64,000 nt of DNA from an uncultured Eubacteriales bacterium (GTDB lineage Bacteria > Bacillota > Clostridia > Peptostreptococcales > Anaerovoracaceae): contig CADCHO010000006.1 of NCBI GenBank assembly GCA_902801255.1, positions 1-64,000 on the forward strand. The letters run 5' to 3'. The notes beneath the pieces were generated by a model that saw only the letters and a program-made list of their open reading frames with translations, did not search any database and was not told the origin of the DNA. The translations under genes and the position numbers were made by a program. Positions 44,583 to 54,700 of the stretch are shown here, piece by piece. How positions within the stretch are numbered: position 1 is the first letter of the stretch; every line of letters starts with the position of its first letter.

Positions 44583-45473
44583 CTATTTAATTACTTTTTT
44601 CGGTACCAGGGAGCCGTTTTCAACTTCACCGATCCCCAGAAATGAGCCGTTTCCGTATACGCGGTACAGCCCGTCAAAAGATGACTGTTCAGTGACGCGG
44701 AATCCGTTGCCCCAGGAACTGTTTCCGTTTATAAAGGCGGTAATTCTGTTATCGTTAAGTTCAATCTTTCCCAGCTTTTCCAGAGTAATATCAGCAGGAA
44801 TGAGCATGGTATTCATCGGATCTTCCGCCTCGATGATCTCCTCTATCGTGTAAGAGTCTTCTATCCTGAAGTATCCCGATGCAGTACGTGTCAATGCAGT
44901 CATCGCAGCGCCGCATCCCAGTTCACGTCCTATATCATCACAAATGGTGCGTATATAAGTACCTTTGGAACAGGAAACATCAAATTCGATTTCCCCGCTT
45001 ACAAGGTCGATTTTCGTTACCGAATTATCATAGATGATTATCTCACGCGGGCTGATCTCAAAAGCCTTTCCCTCACGCGCGAGGTCATATGCTCTTCTGC
45101 CGTCTATCTTAAGCGCCGAGTACTTCGGAGGTATCTGCATAACATGGCCTGTATAGGCCTTAAATGCCTCTCTCACGTCCTTTTCGCTTACTTTTGAATA
45201 TCCGGCGGTTTCAAGGATTTTTCCCGTTATATCGAGCGTATCGGTCGTGATGCCGAGCTTCATCGAAGCGTGATACGACTTTGTATCCTTGTCATAATAT
45301 TCGATGATACGGGTGGCTTTTCCCACGCATACAGGCAAAACGCCCGTAGCCATAGGGTCGAGCGTTCCTGTGTGTCCTATTTTTTTAATATTAAGCACGT
45401 GCCTCAGTTTGGAACAGACATCCTGCGATGTCCATCCGGCCGGCTTATTTACGTTTATGATCCCGTCTGTCAT
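44583..45473 (-). CDS. truB: tRNA pseudouridine(55) synthase
   Basis: A 296-residue synthase making the universal pseudouridine 55 in the T-loop of tRNAs. INVNKPAGWTSQDVC opens the protein, GHTGTLDPMATGVLPVC (about 34-50) holds the catalytic Asp, and KYSALKIDGRRAYDLAREG (about 117-135) and SCSKGTYIRTICDDIG (about 167-182) are typical. The C-terminal part is a reduced PUA-like region. It lies 5 bases after nrnA and 6 before ribF. Confidence 0.95.
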   Translation of the reverse strand: MTDGIINVNKPAGWTSQDVCSKLRHVLNIKKIGHTGTLDPMATGVLPVCVGKATRIIEYYDKDTKSYHASMKLGITTDTLDITGKILETAGYSKVSEKDVREAFKAYTGHVMQIPPKYSALKIDGRRAYDLAREGKAFEISPREIIIYDNSVTKIDLVSGEIEFDVSCSKGTYIRTICDDIGRELGCGAAMTALTRTASGYFRIEDSYTIEEIIEAEDPMNTMLIPADITLEKLGKIELNDNRITAFINGNSSWGNGFRVTEQSSFDGLYRVYGNGSFLGIGEVENGSLVPKKVIK

Positions 45474-45478
45474 TTCTT

Positions 45479-46453
45479 TCAGTTTGCATTCACGGTATCG
45501 ATGAGCACCGGAATCAGCAGCTTTTCTGCCTCCTCAAGAGGTGCAAAGAATGTGCATCCTGCTGCCAGCACGTGCCCGCCTCCGCCGAATTTCGCTGCAG
45601 CTGCAGCCATGTTAGCGTAGTTCCTTCCCCTGAGGCTGGCCCTGACATTGGTCTCAGTTTCCTTGAACAGACATGCTCCTTCTACTCCGTCAATACTCAT
45701 CATCTTCTGGATTATCCCGTCTGCCTCATCAAGAGTGCAGCCGTTTTCCCTGAGCAGCTCCTGGGTCACCTTTCCGACGGCAAGTTTGCCATCTGCATAG
45801 AAGTTAAGATCTGAGATGACCTCGCTTTCCATCTTAAGTGCCTCTTTTGATCTGCGGTCGTAAATAAGTGCTGATATCACTTTGGAGTTGAAGCCTTCTA
45901 TCTTGTAAAGATGTCCGGCTATCTCGTGCGAACGGCTTGTCGTATTACTATGCTGGAAATTTCCCGTGTCTGTAGTAATGGCAGTGAAGATACAGTTGGC
46001 AATATCAAGAGATATCTCTACGCCAAGAGCTCTTATCACGTTGTACACTATTTCTCCTACAGCAGCTGCCTTAGGCTCGATACGCGCAAAATCGTATCTG
46101 ATCTCCTTTGCCTTGGTGGCATGGTGATCGAAGCACCCTTTTAGACGTCCTCTCTCCCATGCTTTCTCCCTGCCTGTAATGCGGTTCATCCCATTGCAGT
46201 CTATCATAAGTGAAAGCTGTACATCATCGAGCACACTGTCATCAGTTGTAGTGCATCCGCATTCCAGAAAGTCGAGGTTTTTAGGCACAGGTTCGTTGAT
46301 CATGACATATGCCTGCTTGCCGAGGCTTCTGAGCGCAAGGCAAAGCGCCGAGCATGAGCCCAGCGCATCCCCGTCCATGTTGGTGTGCGGGAACAGCAGT
46401 ATGCCGTCAAGATCTTTCATTATTGTTGCAATACTTTTTATTGTGTCGTTCAT
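45479..46453 (-). CDS. nrnA: DHH-family oligoribonuclease/pAp phosphatase
   Basis: A 324-residue DHH/DHHA1 phosphoesterase of the NrnA type, which degrades short RNA oligomers and dephosphorylates pAp. The metal motifs are HTNMDGDALGS (about 23-33), MIDCNGMNR (about 88), FDHHATK (about 112-118) and TDTGNFQHSNT (about 171-181). The DHHA1 end has KFGGGGHVLAAG (about 286-297). It overlaps rbfA by 4 bases and leads into truB, the usual Gram-positive order rbfA-nrnA-truB. Confidence 0.92.
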   Translation of the reverse strand: MNDTIKSIATIMKDLDGILLFPHTNMDGDALGSCSALCLALRSLGKQAYVMINEPVPKNLDFLECGCTTTDDSVLDDVQLSLMIDCNGMNRITGREKAWERGRLKGCFDHHATKAKEIRYDFARIEPKAAAVGEIVYNVIRALGVEISLDIANCIFTAITTDTGNFQHSNTTSRSHEIAGHLYKIEGFNSKVISALIYDRRSKEALKMESEVISDLNFYADGKLAVGKVTQELLRENGCTLDEADGIIQKMMSIDGVEGACLFKETETNVRASLRGRNYANMAAAAAKFGGGGHVLAAGCTFFAPLEEAEKLLIPVLIDTVNAN

Positions 46454-46824
46454 TCCTCGTTGCTGTATGTAAGGCTGTCGATAATGGAATCGATATGCCT
46501 GCCGTAATCCTGTGATGAGTCAAGTTTGAAAATGAGTTCAGGTGTGTGTCTCAGCTTGATGTCTCTCGACACCTGACCTCTTATGGCGCCTTTTGCGCGC
46601 TCAAAACCTGCGAGAACGCCTGAATATACCATCTCTTTGTCTTCATCTGAAAGGCATACCGGTGAAACGTAGATCGTAGCATAGCTCAGATCACGTGTCA
46701 CATCGACTCCTGTGATGCTTATTATTCTTGATGTAAGTGCCGGGTCCTTTGCTCCGTTGATGAGAAAGCCGCTTACGCTCTTTTTTATCTCTTCACTGAG
46801 CCTGCCCTGTCTGTATTTAGCCAT
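46450..46824 (-). CDS. rbfA: ribosome-binding factor A
   Basis: A 124-residue KH-fold factor that helps mature the 5' end of 16S rRNA in late 30S assembly and in cold conditions. Family blocks visible are RQGRLSEEIKKSVSGFL, SRIISITGVDVTRDLSYATI (split, about 32-53) with the expected Ala of the KH kink region, and LRHTPELIFKLDSSQDYG. Length is standard. It follows infB by 13 bases and its stop overlaps the nrnA start. Confidence 0.95.
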   Translation of the reverse strand: MAKYRQGRLSEEIKKSVSGFLINGAKDPALTSRIISITGVDVTRDLSYATIYVSPVCLSDEDKEMVYSGVLAGFERAKGAIRGQVSRDIKLRHTPELIFKLDSSQDYGRHIDSIIDSLTYSNEE

Positions 46825-46837
46825 TTTATCTCCGTTA

Positions 46838-49708
46838 TTAACGTGCTACTTCAACCATGTTGAAACACTCGATCACATCGTCAGGCTTGACGTCGTTGTA
46901 CTTCTCGATACCGAGTCCGCACTCGTATCCTGCAGCGACTTCTCTGACGTCGTCCTTGAATCTTCTGAGTGAACTGATAACGCCCTCGTGTACTACAATG
47001 CCGTCTCTTACCAGTCTTATCTGGGCGTTTCTCTTTACGATACCTTCGTTTACATAGCATCCGGCGATTATGCCGACACCAGGTACCTTGAATGTATCTC
47101 TGACGACAGCCTTTCCGAGCACTTCTTCCTTATATTCAGGATCGAGCATTCCCTTCATAGCATCCTGGATTTCATCGATAATGTCGTAAATGACTCTGTA
47201 GAGCCTGATCTCGACATCAGCAGCCTGTGCCTGGTTAGTAACGGCAGTAGTCGGCCTGACGTTGAATCCGATGATGATGGCATTGGAAGTCTCGGCGAGC
47301 ATTACGTCGGACTCATTGATCGTACCAACACCGCTGTGGATGACATTGATCTTGACTTCAGGAGTCTCAAGCTTCTCGAGAGAAGTGATGATAGCTCCGA
47401 CAGATCCCTGAACATCTGCTTTTACGATGAGATTGAGCTCCTTAGCCTCACCCTCCTGGATCTGGCTGAAGAGTTTTTCGAGAGTCATGCTGGCATTCTT
47501 GGCCAGGACTTCTTCTCTCATCTTCTCCTTACGGTTTGCTGCGATCTCACGCGCTGTCTTGTCATCTCTTACTACGTTGAATGCGTCACCTGCATCAGGT
47601 ACATCTGAAAGACCGAGTATTTCTACAGCAGTAGCCGGACCGGCCTTGCGGATGGTCTTGCCCTTGTCATCTGTCATTACACGGATCTTTCCGGACGTGG
47701 TTCCTGCTACTACGCTCTGTCCGGTCTTGAGAGTACCATTGGAAACGAGGAGAGTTGCAACAGGGCCCTTTGCCTTGTCGAGTCTTGCCTCGATGACAGT
47801 TCCGAGTGCCAGTCTGTCAGGATTTGCTCTGAGTTCGAGCATATCTGCCTGCAGAAGGATCATCTCGAGCAGGTCCGTGATTCCCTGGCCTTTCTTTGCA
47901 GATACAGGAACGGATATTACATCGCCGCCCCAGTCTTCTACGAGTACACCGTGCTCCATGAGTTCCTGCTTTACTCTGTCCGGATTTGCACCCGGTTTGT
48001 CCATCTTGTTTATTGCAACGATGATAGGAACGTTCGCAGCCTTTGCGTGGCTTATGGATTCTATGGTCTGAGGCATTACTCCGTCATCTGCAGCTACTAC
48101 GAGTACTGCTATATCTGTGACCTGTGCACCTCTTGCACGCATCGTTGTAAAAGCTTCATGTCCAGGAGTATCAAGGAATACGATCTTTCTACCGTTGATC
48201 GTTACCTCGGACGCACCGATGTGCTGTGTGATACCGCCCGACTCTCCGGCAGTTACATTTGTGTTTCTGATTGCATCAAGCAGCGAAGTCTTACCGTGGT
48301 CAACGTGTCCCATAACAGTGATGATAGGCGGACGAGGCTTGAGTTCGCTCTCTGCATCCTCATGTGTATCAATACCCGGTTCCTCTATCTCAGGCTCTTC
48401 TTCAGTTACAACGATCTGAAGGCCGAGATCCTCTGCGAGCATCTCTACAGCATCCTTGTCGAGAGTCTGATTGATCGTTGCCATAACACCCATCTGCATC
48501 ATTGCCATGATGATCTTGCTGACGCTGATCTCAGCCTGCTCTGAAAGACCTGCCACAGTGATCGGAACTGTTACGGCTATTGTTCCTTCTGGCAGGAGTT
48601 CTTCTGCTGTAGGTTCCTCTACGACTTTGGTCTTGTATTTTCTCTTATGACGCTCCTGCTTTTCGAGAGCAGCTTCATCATAGATATTGTTGGTGTTGTT
48701 TCTGCGGCTTCCCGGGCCGTCTTCACGTCTGTCGAATCTTGACTGCTTGTCTCTGTCGCGGTTATCGAAAAACTTTTTGCTCTTACCCTTGGAAGCCTTT
48801 CCTCCGCCTGAAGCAGGTGCCGGAGCAGGTCTTTCACCCTGAGGCTTTCTCGGACGGTCCTGGCGCTCCTGACGGTCCTGACGCTCCTGACGGTCAGGAC
48901 GATCTTTGCGGTCCTTACGTTCTGAGCGATCCTGACGGTCTTTTCCGCCTTCTCCCTTGTTTCTGGAAGATTTTTTCTTATCACCCTCAGCAGCCTTGCT
49001 CTGAGCTCTCTTTTCGCGCATCTGCCTCTTCTGCTCTTCAGCCTTTTTCTTTTCAGTCTCTGCGTCCGAGATCTTTTTGAAACGCATCGGCTTGCCAGGA
49101 GCATTGACATACTCTTCTTCCTTTGCCGGTTCAGGCTTTGCAGGTTCTGCTGTTTCAGGTTCTTTTGCAGCAGGAACCTCAGCCTTTGCAGGTTCAGGTT
49201 CAGCAGCGGCAACGACCGCTTCTTCTTCCGGTTTCTCTTCCACAGCTTCTTTCATTTCAGTTACTGCAGGTTCATCCGGAACATCCGGTTTTTCTTCAGG
49301 CTGCTGTGGTACTTCAGGCTCTTTTACTGCAGCAGGAATCTCAGCTGCAGGTGCCTCAGGCTCTTCAGCTTCAGGCTCAGCGGCTGTTACTGTTTCTTCA
49401 GCAGGCTCTTCTTTTTTAGGAGCCACAGGCTTCTTTGGGATAACCGGCTTGCCGACCGGCGGCTTAGGCTTTGCTCCATCCTTATGGACCACCGGGATTG
49501 CTTTTATCTTAGGCTTGTTTCCGCCGGTTCTGGATCCCTGGGAAGTTCCTCTCATCATGTTGATGGATCTTGTCAGCCTCTCCGCTGCCTGATCCTCAAC
49601 TGTAGATCTTGCGGAACTGATTGCGATTCCCAGCTTTTCCGCATAACCTTTTAATTCCTGTATACTTATGTCAAGTTCTTTGATAAGTTCGCTAACTTTC
49701 TTTGACAT
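46838..49708 (-). CDS. infB: translation initiation factor IF-2
   Basis: A 956-residue GTPase that places initiator tRNA on the ribosome. An IF2N domain opens the protein, followed by a long low-complexity linker (about 65-345): first Pro/Glu/Ala rich, then Arg/Asp/Gln rich. A second IF2N-like domain follows near 370-440. The G domain has [12 protein letters not shown] (about 466-477), DTPGHEAF and NKMD, and is followed by domains II-IV. The ATG has AGGAGG 5 bases upstream and overlaps the ylxR stop by 17 bases. The ylxQ gene often found before infB is missing. Confidence 0.96.
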   Translation of the reverse strand: MSKKVSELIKELDISIQELKGYAEKLGIAISSARSTVEDQAAERLTRSINMMRGTSQGSRTGGNKPKIKAIPVVHKDGAKPKPPVGKPVIPKKPVAPKKEEPAEETVTAAEPEAEEPEAPAAEIPAAVKEPEVPQQPEEKPDVPDEPAVTEMKEAVEEKPEEEAVVAAAEPEPAKAEVPAAKEPETAEPAKPEPAKEEEYVNAPGKPMRFKKISDAETEKKKAEEQKRQMREKRAQSKAAEGDKKKSSRNKGEGGKDRQDRSERKDRKDRPDRQERQDRQERQDRPRKPQGERPAPAPASGGGKASKGKSKKFFDNRDRDKQSRFDRREDGPGSRRNNTNNIYDEAALEKQERHKRKYKTKVVEEPTAEELLPEGTIAVTVPITVAGLSEQAEISVSKIIMAMMQMGVMATINQTLDKDAVEMLAEDLGLQIVVTEEEPEIEEPGIDTHEDAESELKPRPPIITVMGHVDHGKTSLLDAIRNTNVTAGESGGITQHIGASEVTINGRKIVFLDTPGHEAFTTMRARGAQVTDIAVLVVAADDGVMPQTIESISHAKAANVPIIVAINKMDKPGANPDRVKQELMEHGVLVEDWGGDVISVPVSAKKGQGITDLLEMILLQADMLELRANPDRLALGTVIEARLDKAKGPVATLLVSNGTLKTGQSVVAGTTSGKIRVMTDDKGKTIRKAGPATAVEILGLSDVPDAGDAFNVVRDDKTAREIAANRKEKMREEVLAKNASMTLEKLFSQIQEGEAKELNLIVKADVQGSVGAIITSLEKLETPEVKINVIHSGVGTINESDVMLAETSNAIIIGFNVRPTTAVTNQAQAADVEIRLYRVIYDIIDEIQDAMKGMLDPEYKEEVLGKAVVRDTFKVPGVGIIAGCYVNEGIVKRNAQIRLVRDGIVVHEGVISSLRRFKDDVREVAAGYECGLGIEKYNDVKPDDVIECFNMVEVAR
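48850..48950 (-). repeat. Arg/Asp/Gln repeat coding region in infB linker
   Basis: Short imperfect tandem units encoding variations of RQDRQE and RKDR follow each other in the infB linker. This is a slippage-prone, probably disordered segment; such linkers are common in IF-2 and its length likely varies between strains. Confidence 0.6.
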
Positions 49709-49991
49709 CCATACCTCCTTGGTAGCTGCCGGACAGCTGTCCGATCAGACTACTGATCTCCTTCTCATCTAGATTTCGCTTGCACACACGATTGAACGCC
49801 TTCCTCTTAACCGCGTTCCTGATGCATTCTTCGCTCCTGCAAAGATAGAATCCTCTTCCTTCAGCCCTTCCGTCTGTATCAACGACCGGGTCCTGTCCCT
49901 TGAGCACGAATCTTATCAGCTCTTCCTGAGGTTTCGACTCTCTGCATGCAATGCATCTTCGCATCGGCTTAGTTGTTTTGTGTCTCCTCAA
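49692..49991 (-). CDS. ylxR: YlxR (DUF448) RNA-binding-like protein
   Basis: A small protein of the YlxR family between nusA and infB. The block [19 protein letters not shown] is typical, with two cysteines, and [18 protein letters not shown] follows. The only good in-frame ATG near the expected length (49964) has no ribosome binding site. A TTG at 49991, overlapping the nusA end, has GGAGAGG 9 bases upstream and restores the usual roughly 9-residue basic leader, so it is preferred (99 residues). The stop overlaps infB. YlxR is proposed to act in transcription or RNA handling; its role here is not shown by the sequence. Confidence 0.85.
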   Translation of the reverse strand: MRRHKTTKPMRRCIACRESKPQEELIRFVLKGQDPVVDTDGRAEGRGFYLCRSEECIRNAVKRKAFNRVCKRNLDEKEISSLIGQLSGSYQGGMDVKES

Positions 49992-51087
49992 TTTCAGTGA
50001 CCTCTCCGGCTTCTCCTGTTTCGGAATCTTCATATTCATCGAATGCGAAGCCCATCTCTTTGAGCTGATCATTGCTCTTGATATCGATCTTCCATCCGCT
50101 GACTCTTGCAGCAAGTCTTACATTCTGACCTTCACGTCCGATTGCAAGCGACAGCTGCTGTTCAGGTACGACTGCTGTAGCAGCCTTTTCGTCTTCGTTG
50201 ATGTAAACACCTTCAACGATGGCAGGTCTCAGCACGTTGCTGATCAGAACTGCAGGATCCTCGTCCCAGACGATGATATCTATCTTTTCACCAAAGAGCT
50301 CGTCAGCAATGTTCTGAACTCTCGCTCCTCTGTTACCTACACATGCGCCTACAGGATCTACATTAGGGTCGTGCGAGTAAACGGCGATTTTTGTGCGGGA
50401 GCCTGCTTCACGGGCTGTGCCCTTGATTTCTACAGTTCCGTCCGCGATCTCAGGGATCTCGAGCTCAAACAGACCTCTTACAAGTCCCGGATGTGATCTT
50501 GAGAGCAGGACCTGAGGTCCCTTGTTCTCTTTCTTTACATCCATTACGTAAACCTTGATGCGGTCTCCCGGTTTGAAGTTCTCAGTCCTTACCTGCTCAG
50601 ATGCAGGTACGCGGCCTTCAGTTCTGCCGAGGGAAATGAGCATTGTTCCGTTTGAGATCCTCTCGACCTTGCCCGTAACGATAGTTCCCTTCTTCTCGAT
50701 GAACTCATTGTAGGAATTAGTGCGTTCAGCTTCTCTGTTCTTCTGCACGAATACCTGCTTGGCGCCCTGTGCGGCGATCCTGTTGAAATCTCTCGGATCG
50801 ATCTCATACTCGACTACATCACCGATTTCGTAACCGTCGTATATTTCCTTTGCATCCTCGATCGAGATCTGAGTCAGATCGTCTTCGACTTCCTCAACTA
50901 CCTCCATGCCCATGTAAACAGTGACATTGCCCTCGCTCATATCTACATCGACTCGTACATTGGATGCTCCGTAATTCTTCCTGTATGCATTCTCAATAGA
51001 GTCTTTTATTGCTCCTATGATCTCTTCTTCTGAAAGATTCTTTTCTTTTTTGAGATCTGCAAATGCATCTAGAAATTCCTTGCTCAT
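49969..51087 (-). CDS. nusA: transcription termination/antitermination factor NusA
   Basis: A 372-residue NusA that binds RNA polymerase and RNA hairpins. An N-terminal polymerase-binding domain (about 1-125), an S1 domain (about 130-200, with GTIVTGKVERI), and two KH domains (about 230-345, with DPVGACVGNRGARVQNI and LAIGREGQNVRLAARVSGW) are present. The C-terminal acidic repeats of Proteobacteria are absent, as usual in Gram-positive bacteria; only a short acidic tail remains. It is second in the rimP-led unit. Confidence 0.96.
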   Translation of the reverse strand: MSKEFLDAFADLKKEKNLSEEEIIGAIKDSIENAYRKNYGASNVRVDVDMSEGNVTVYMGMEVVEEVEDDLTQISIEDAKEIYDGYEIGDVVEYEIDPRDFNRIAAQGAKQVFVQKNREAERTNSYNEFIEKKGTIVTGKVERISNGTMLISLGRTEGRVPASEQVRTENFKPGDRIKVYVMDVKKENKGPQVLLSRSHPGLVRGLFELEIPEIADGTVEIKGTAREAGSRTKIAVYSHDPNVDPVGACVGNRGARVQNIADELFGEKIDIIVWDEDPAVLISNVLRPAIVEGVYINEDEKAATAVVPEQQLSLAIGREGQNVRLAARVSGWKIDIKSNDQLKEMGFAFDEYEDSETGEAGEVTEIEETQNN

Positions 51088-51111
51088 TGTCTCCTCCTGA
51101 TTTTCTGTTTA

Positions 51112-51588
51112 TTAGAAAACTACTGCTAAATTTATCTTTGCTATTTTATCGGCAGGTATGGCAAGTTCACCTGCTCCCGTATCTATCATCACGATGCCGT
51201 CCTTCTTGCCTGAGAGTATCCCCTCGTGTGATTTACTGCCGTTTATCTGCTCATAGGTTTTAACTTCTACGGCTCTTCCGGCAAAACGCACATAGTCGGA
51301 ATCCTTTATAAGCTCTCTGTCGAGTCCTGCCGAACATACTTCGAGATTATAGCTGCGCTCTATGATGTCATTCTCATCGAGCATTCCGCTCAGCCATACG
51401 TTCACCTTTTCACAGTCATCTATGCTGACATACTCTGACTCCGCATCGGCCGGCTTATCCAGGCTCACTCTAAGGACCCATGACGGTCCTTCTTTTTTAT
51501 ATTCGACTTTATAGATGTCAAGTCCGTTCTCTTTAAGGAACGGCATCAGCATCTCAGTTACACGTCTGCTGATATCCTCTTTTGCCAT
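51112..51588 (-). CDS. rimP: ribosome maturation factor RimP
   Basis: A 158-residue factor for 30S maturation. Family blocks are VEYKKEGPSWVLRVSLDKP (about 27-45), VSIDDCEKVNVWLSGMLD (about 54-71), and the SSAGLDRxL-type motif, here YNLEVCSAGLDREL (about 79-92). The C-terminal SH3-like part follows. The frame opens at 51639 inside the leader hairpin, but the ATG at 51588 gives the usual N-terminus MAKEDISRRV and a GGTGAT-like site upstream, so it is preferred. It begins the rimP-nusA-ylxR-infB run. Confidence 0.93.
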   Translation of the reverse strand: MAKEDISRRVTEMLMPFLKENGLDIYKVEYKKEGPSWVLRVSLDKPADAESEYVSIDDCEKVNVWLSGMLDENDIIERSYNLEVCSAGLDRELIKDSDYVRFAGRAVEVKTYEQINGSKSHEGILSGKKDGIVMIDTGAGELAIPADKIAKINLAVVF

Positions 51589-51619
51589 GTTATCACCGTA
51601 GAAAAATCCAAACATAAGT

Positions 51620-51645
51620 GAAAGAGTGGGAGTCCCCACTCTTTC
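51620..51645 (-). promoter_or_regulatory. hairpin in the rimP-nusA leader
   Basis: GAAAGAGTGGG (51620-51630) pairs perfectly with CCCACTCTTTC (51635-51645) across a 4-base loop, about 15 bases after the predicted transcription start. A TTTTT run occurs only 20 bases beyond, so it is not a plain terminator. Similar GAGTGGG/CCCACTC hairpins before rimP-nusA in other Firmicutes are recalled but not checked. Confidence 0.55.
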
Positions 51646-51666
51646 GAAACGTTAGCTTACTTTGCA

Positions 51667-51695
51667 CTTATACCACCAAAGCTGAGTAATTGCAA
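51667..51695 (-). promoter_or_regulatory. rimP operon promoter
   Basis: TTGCAA (51690-51695), a 17-base spacer and TATAAG (51667-51672), each one base from consensus on the minus strand. Predicted start near 51660. Confidence 0.7.
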
Positions 51696-51736
51696 GTATT
51701 TTATTGAATCAGCCCTGAATTGGCACATTTATTCTG

Positions 51737-54700
51737 TTAATTGCCCGGGGTCGGGACCGGAACCGGGATGACTGCGTTCGGATCCGGAACAGGGATGACT
51801 GCATTAGGATCCGGAACAGGAATAACCGCATTCGGATCTGCAGGAGCAGGCTCTTTCTTCTTTTCAGGAGGTGGATCAGGCGGCTGGGTTCCTTTAGTAT
51901 AATACTCGCCGTTCTTTACTATGACGTTATCAGGTCTTGATTTGTATTCTCCGCCTTTAGCCCTCTTTACCTTGCTCATTATTTTGCTCCAGAGCTTGGC
52001 TGCCGTAGCTGAAGTCGTATCGAGCTCTATGTTGTTATCAGTACCTATCCACAGAGCCGCAGCGTACTTAGGTGTGAATCCGTCGAACCAGATATCCCAT
52101 GTCTCATCAGTGGTTCCTGTCTTTCCTCCGACTTCTTCTCCATCGATCGCAGCATCATATGCGATACCGTCTGACACTACTGTCTGGAGTACATCCGTCA
52201 TGATATATGCGACACCTTCGTCCAGGACTTTTGTTTCTTCGGATTTGCCTTCCAGGAGTATCTTGCCATCGCTGTCAGTTACCTTTGTGTAGCAGATTCC
52301 GGAATTGCGTACTCCGCCGTTTGGAAATACCGCATATGCGAGAGCCATATCCAGCGGTGTGACTCCCTGTGTCATGGCTCCAAGTCCGAGCGCAGCGAGG
52401 TTGACATCATTGTAAGCTTCATTTGTGTCATCGATCGCGGTGCTTATGCCGAACTTCTTTACCATCTCCATTGAGTAGTCAGTACCGATCTGTGCAAGGA
52501 TCTTTACGGCACAGGTGTTGATCGACTGTTGGATAGCACGTCTGAAGGTCTTGTATCCGCTGTATGTCCTGCTGAAATTCTTAGGCCATTCCTTTCCCTT
52601 GACCTTCATTTTTTCGTCCTTGACTCCGGAACTGACAGTTATGTAGTCTCCCCACATGCTTGTTCCCTGGCTGTCATATCCGGTATCCTTGAACTTGAAT
52701 TTTTTACCCTCACTTTCATATTCGAAGCTCTTCTGCAGAGCCGGAGCATATACTGCGATAGGCTTGATGGAGGATCCCGGCTGACGCGGGCTTACAGCTC
52801 TGTTAAAGAGCTTTTCTCCGTTCGTTTTTCTCGTACCCGCCATCGCTTTGATCTCACCTGTACCGACCTCAACGATGACCATGGCTCCTTCTACTTTTGC
52901 CTCATCGCTCTTGGCACTAGGGAAATTGTCCTTCTTTTTGAATTCCTTGGTTATCACCTTCTGCGCCTGCGAGTCAAGCGTCGAGTAGATATTGAGGCCC
53001 TTAGTGTATATCAGTTTTTCTGCCTGCTCCTCACTGAGGTTGTACTGTACCATAAGGTCATTCTTTACAGTGTCAAGCAGATAGTCCTTGAATGATGAAC
53101 TGGAGCTCATGCTTGCTCCGCCCGGGTTTATGAATTCTTCCAGCGGTCTCTTGGCCGCATCAGCTTCTCCCTGTGTTATATATCCCTGCTCCGCCATAAG
53201 GTCGAGCACCAGATAACGTCTTTCGCGGGATACATCATTGGCAAACAGTTCATCGTCCAGTTTCGTAGTCGTTTCTGCTCCGTCGTCTTCAGTCATCAGA
53301 AGTGCGTACACTCCCGGAGCCTGAGGAAGTGAGGCAAGTGCTGCGCATTCCTCAAGTGTGAGGTCTTCGACCTCGGTGCCGAAGTACTTCTTGGCTGCTG
53401 TATCAACACCGTAGCATCCGTATCCCAGATAGATCGTATTGAGGTATGCTGTCAGTATCTCTTCCTTGCCCAGGGACTCTTCGATCTGATATGCGTAATA
53501 CATCTCGATGATCTTACGTTTTATCGACCTTACGCTCTTCTCTTCAGGAAGGAATATGTTACGGGCAAGCTGCTGTGTAATGGTACTTGTTCCGCTTATC
53601 TCACCGCCGCCCGAAACCGAGTTCCATATGGCTCCGAATATTCTCCTGAAATTGAATCCCTTATGCGTCCAGAAAGTCTTATCCTCGACTGCAATGAATG
53701 CATTCTTCAGGTTTTCAGGAAGCTCTTCGTATTTTGCAATCTCGCGGTTCTCGGACAGATAGATATCATCTGTGAGGTTGCCCTTGTCATCGTAAATATG
53801 AGTGCTGACTTCCAGGGTGTTATATATCTGCTCAGGATGGATCGTGTCTGCGTGTGCAATGGTTATTGCTGTATACGCTCCGCCTGCTATACCGCCAACA
53901 ATACCGAGAGCTATCATTATCTCGATAAGAGCCAGCAGCCATCCGAAGAATCCTTTTTTCTTTTTGATTTTGATTTTCTTCTTGCCGCCCGGCTTTTTGC
54001 CGGCAGGTTTCTTACTTTCCGCAGCTGCCTTGGCTTCCGCAGCTGCCTTGGCTTCTGCAGCTTTCTTTGCAGCAGCGGTTTTATTTGCAACGGTTTTTTT
54101 ATCTTTCAGCGTCTTCCCTGATGATTTTGCTTTTACAGGAACACCCTGCTTAACAGCTTTTACAGGCTTTACAGCCTTCTTTCCTTTTGCCGCCTCCATC
54201 TCCGCGACAATGGCTGCCTCAAGTTTAGCTTCATACTCGGCCTTCTGCCTTGCTTCTTCAGCCCTTTTAGCAGCTTCTTCTGCTATTCTGGCCGCTTCGG
54301 CTTTCCTTATCGCTTCTTCTCTCGCGAGCAGTCTCTGTCTCTCTGCTTCGGCTGCTTTAGCTGCCCTGCGTGCATCCTGCTGCTGTGCGATCTTCTTTTT
54401 CAGTGCGGTTTTGGCAGATTCGAATTTCTTTGAAAATTCGGACTGGCTCTGTACAGCTGCCTTTTGAGTGCCTGCTTTTGCAGACTCCGGATCTCCTCTT
54501 CTGCTGTAATCTTCAGGCAAACCGTATTCCTTCTTCGGTTCCGCCGCAGCAGGTTCTTCAGCATCAGGAATTTCAGGTTCTGCTGCCTCAGGAGCAGGAG
54601 TTTCATCCGGCGATGGTTCCGGTGCAGTTTCCTGTACCGGTTCTTCCGGCTTATTATCAAAATCAAACGTAAGCCCTTCGGTATCATCGGGCACATTGTC

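Noticed and set aside
48850..48950. Tandem repeats resembling a CRISPR or minisatellite
   Set aside because: In frame with infB, units of irregular length encoding Arg/Asp/Gln linker sequence; no spacers of constant length and no cas genes.
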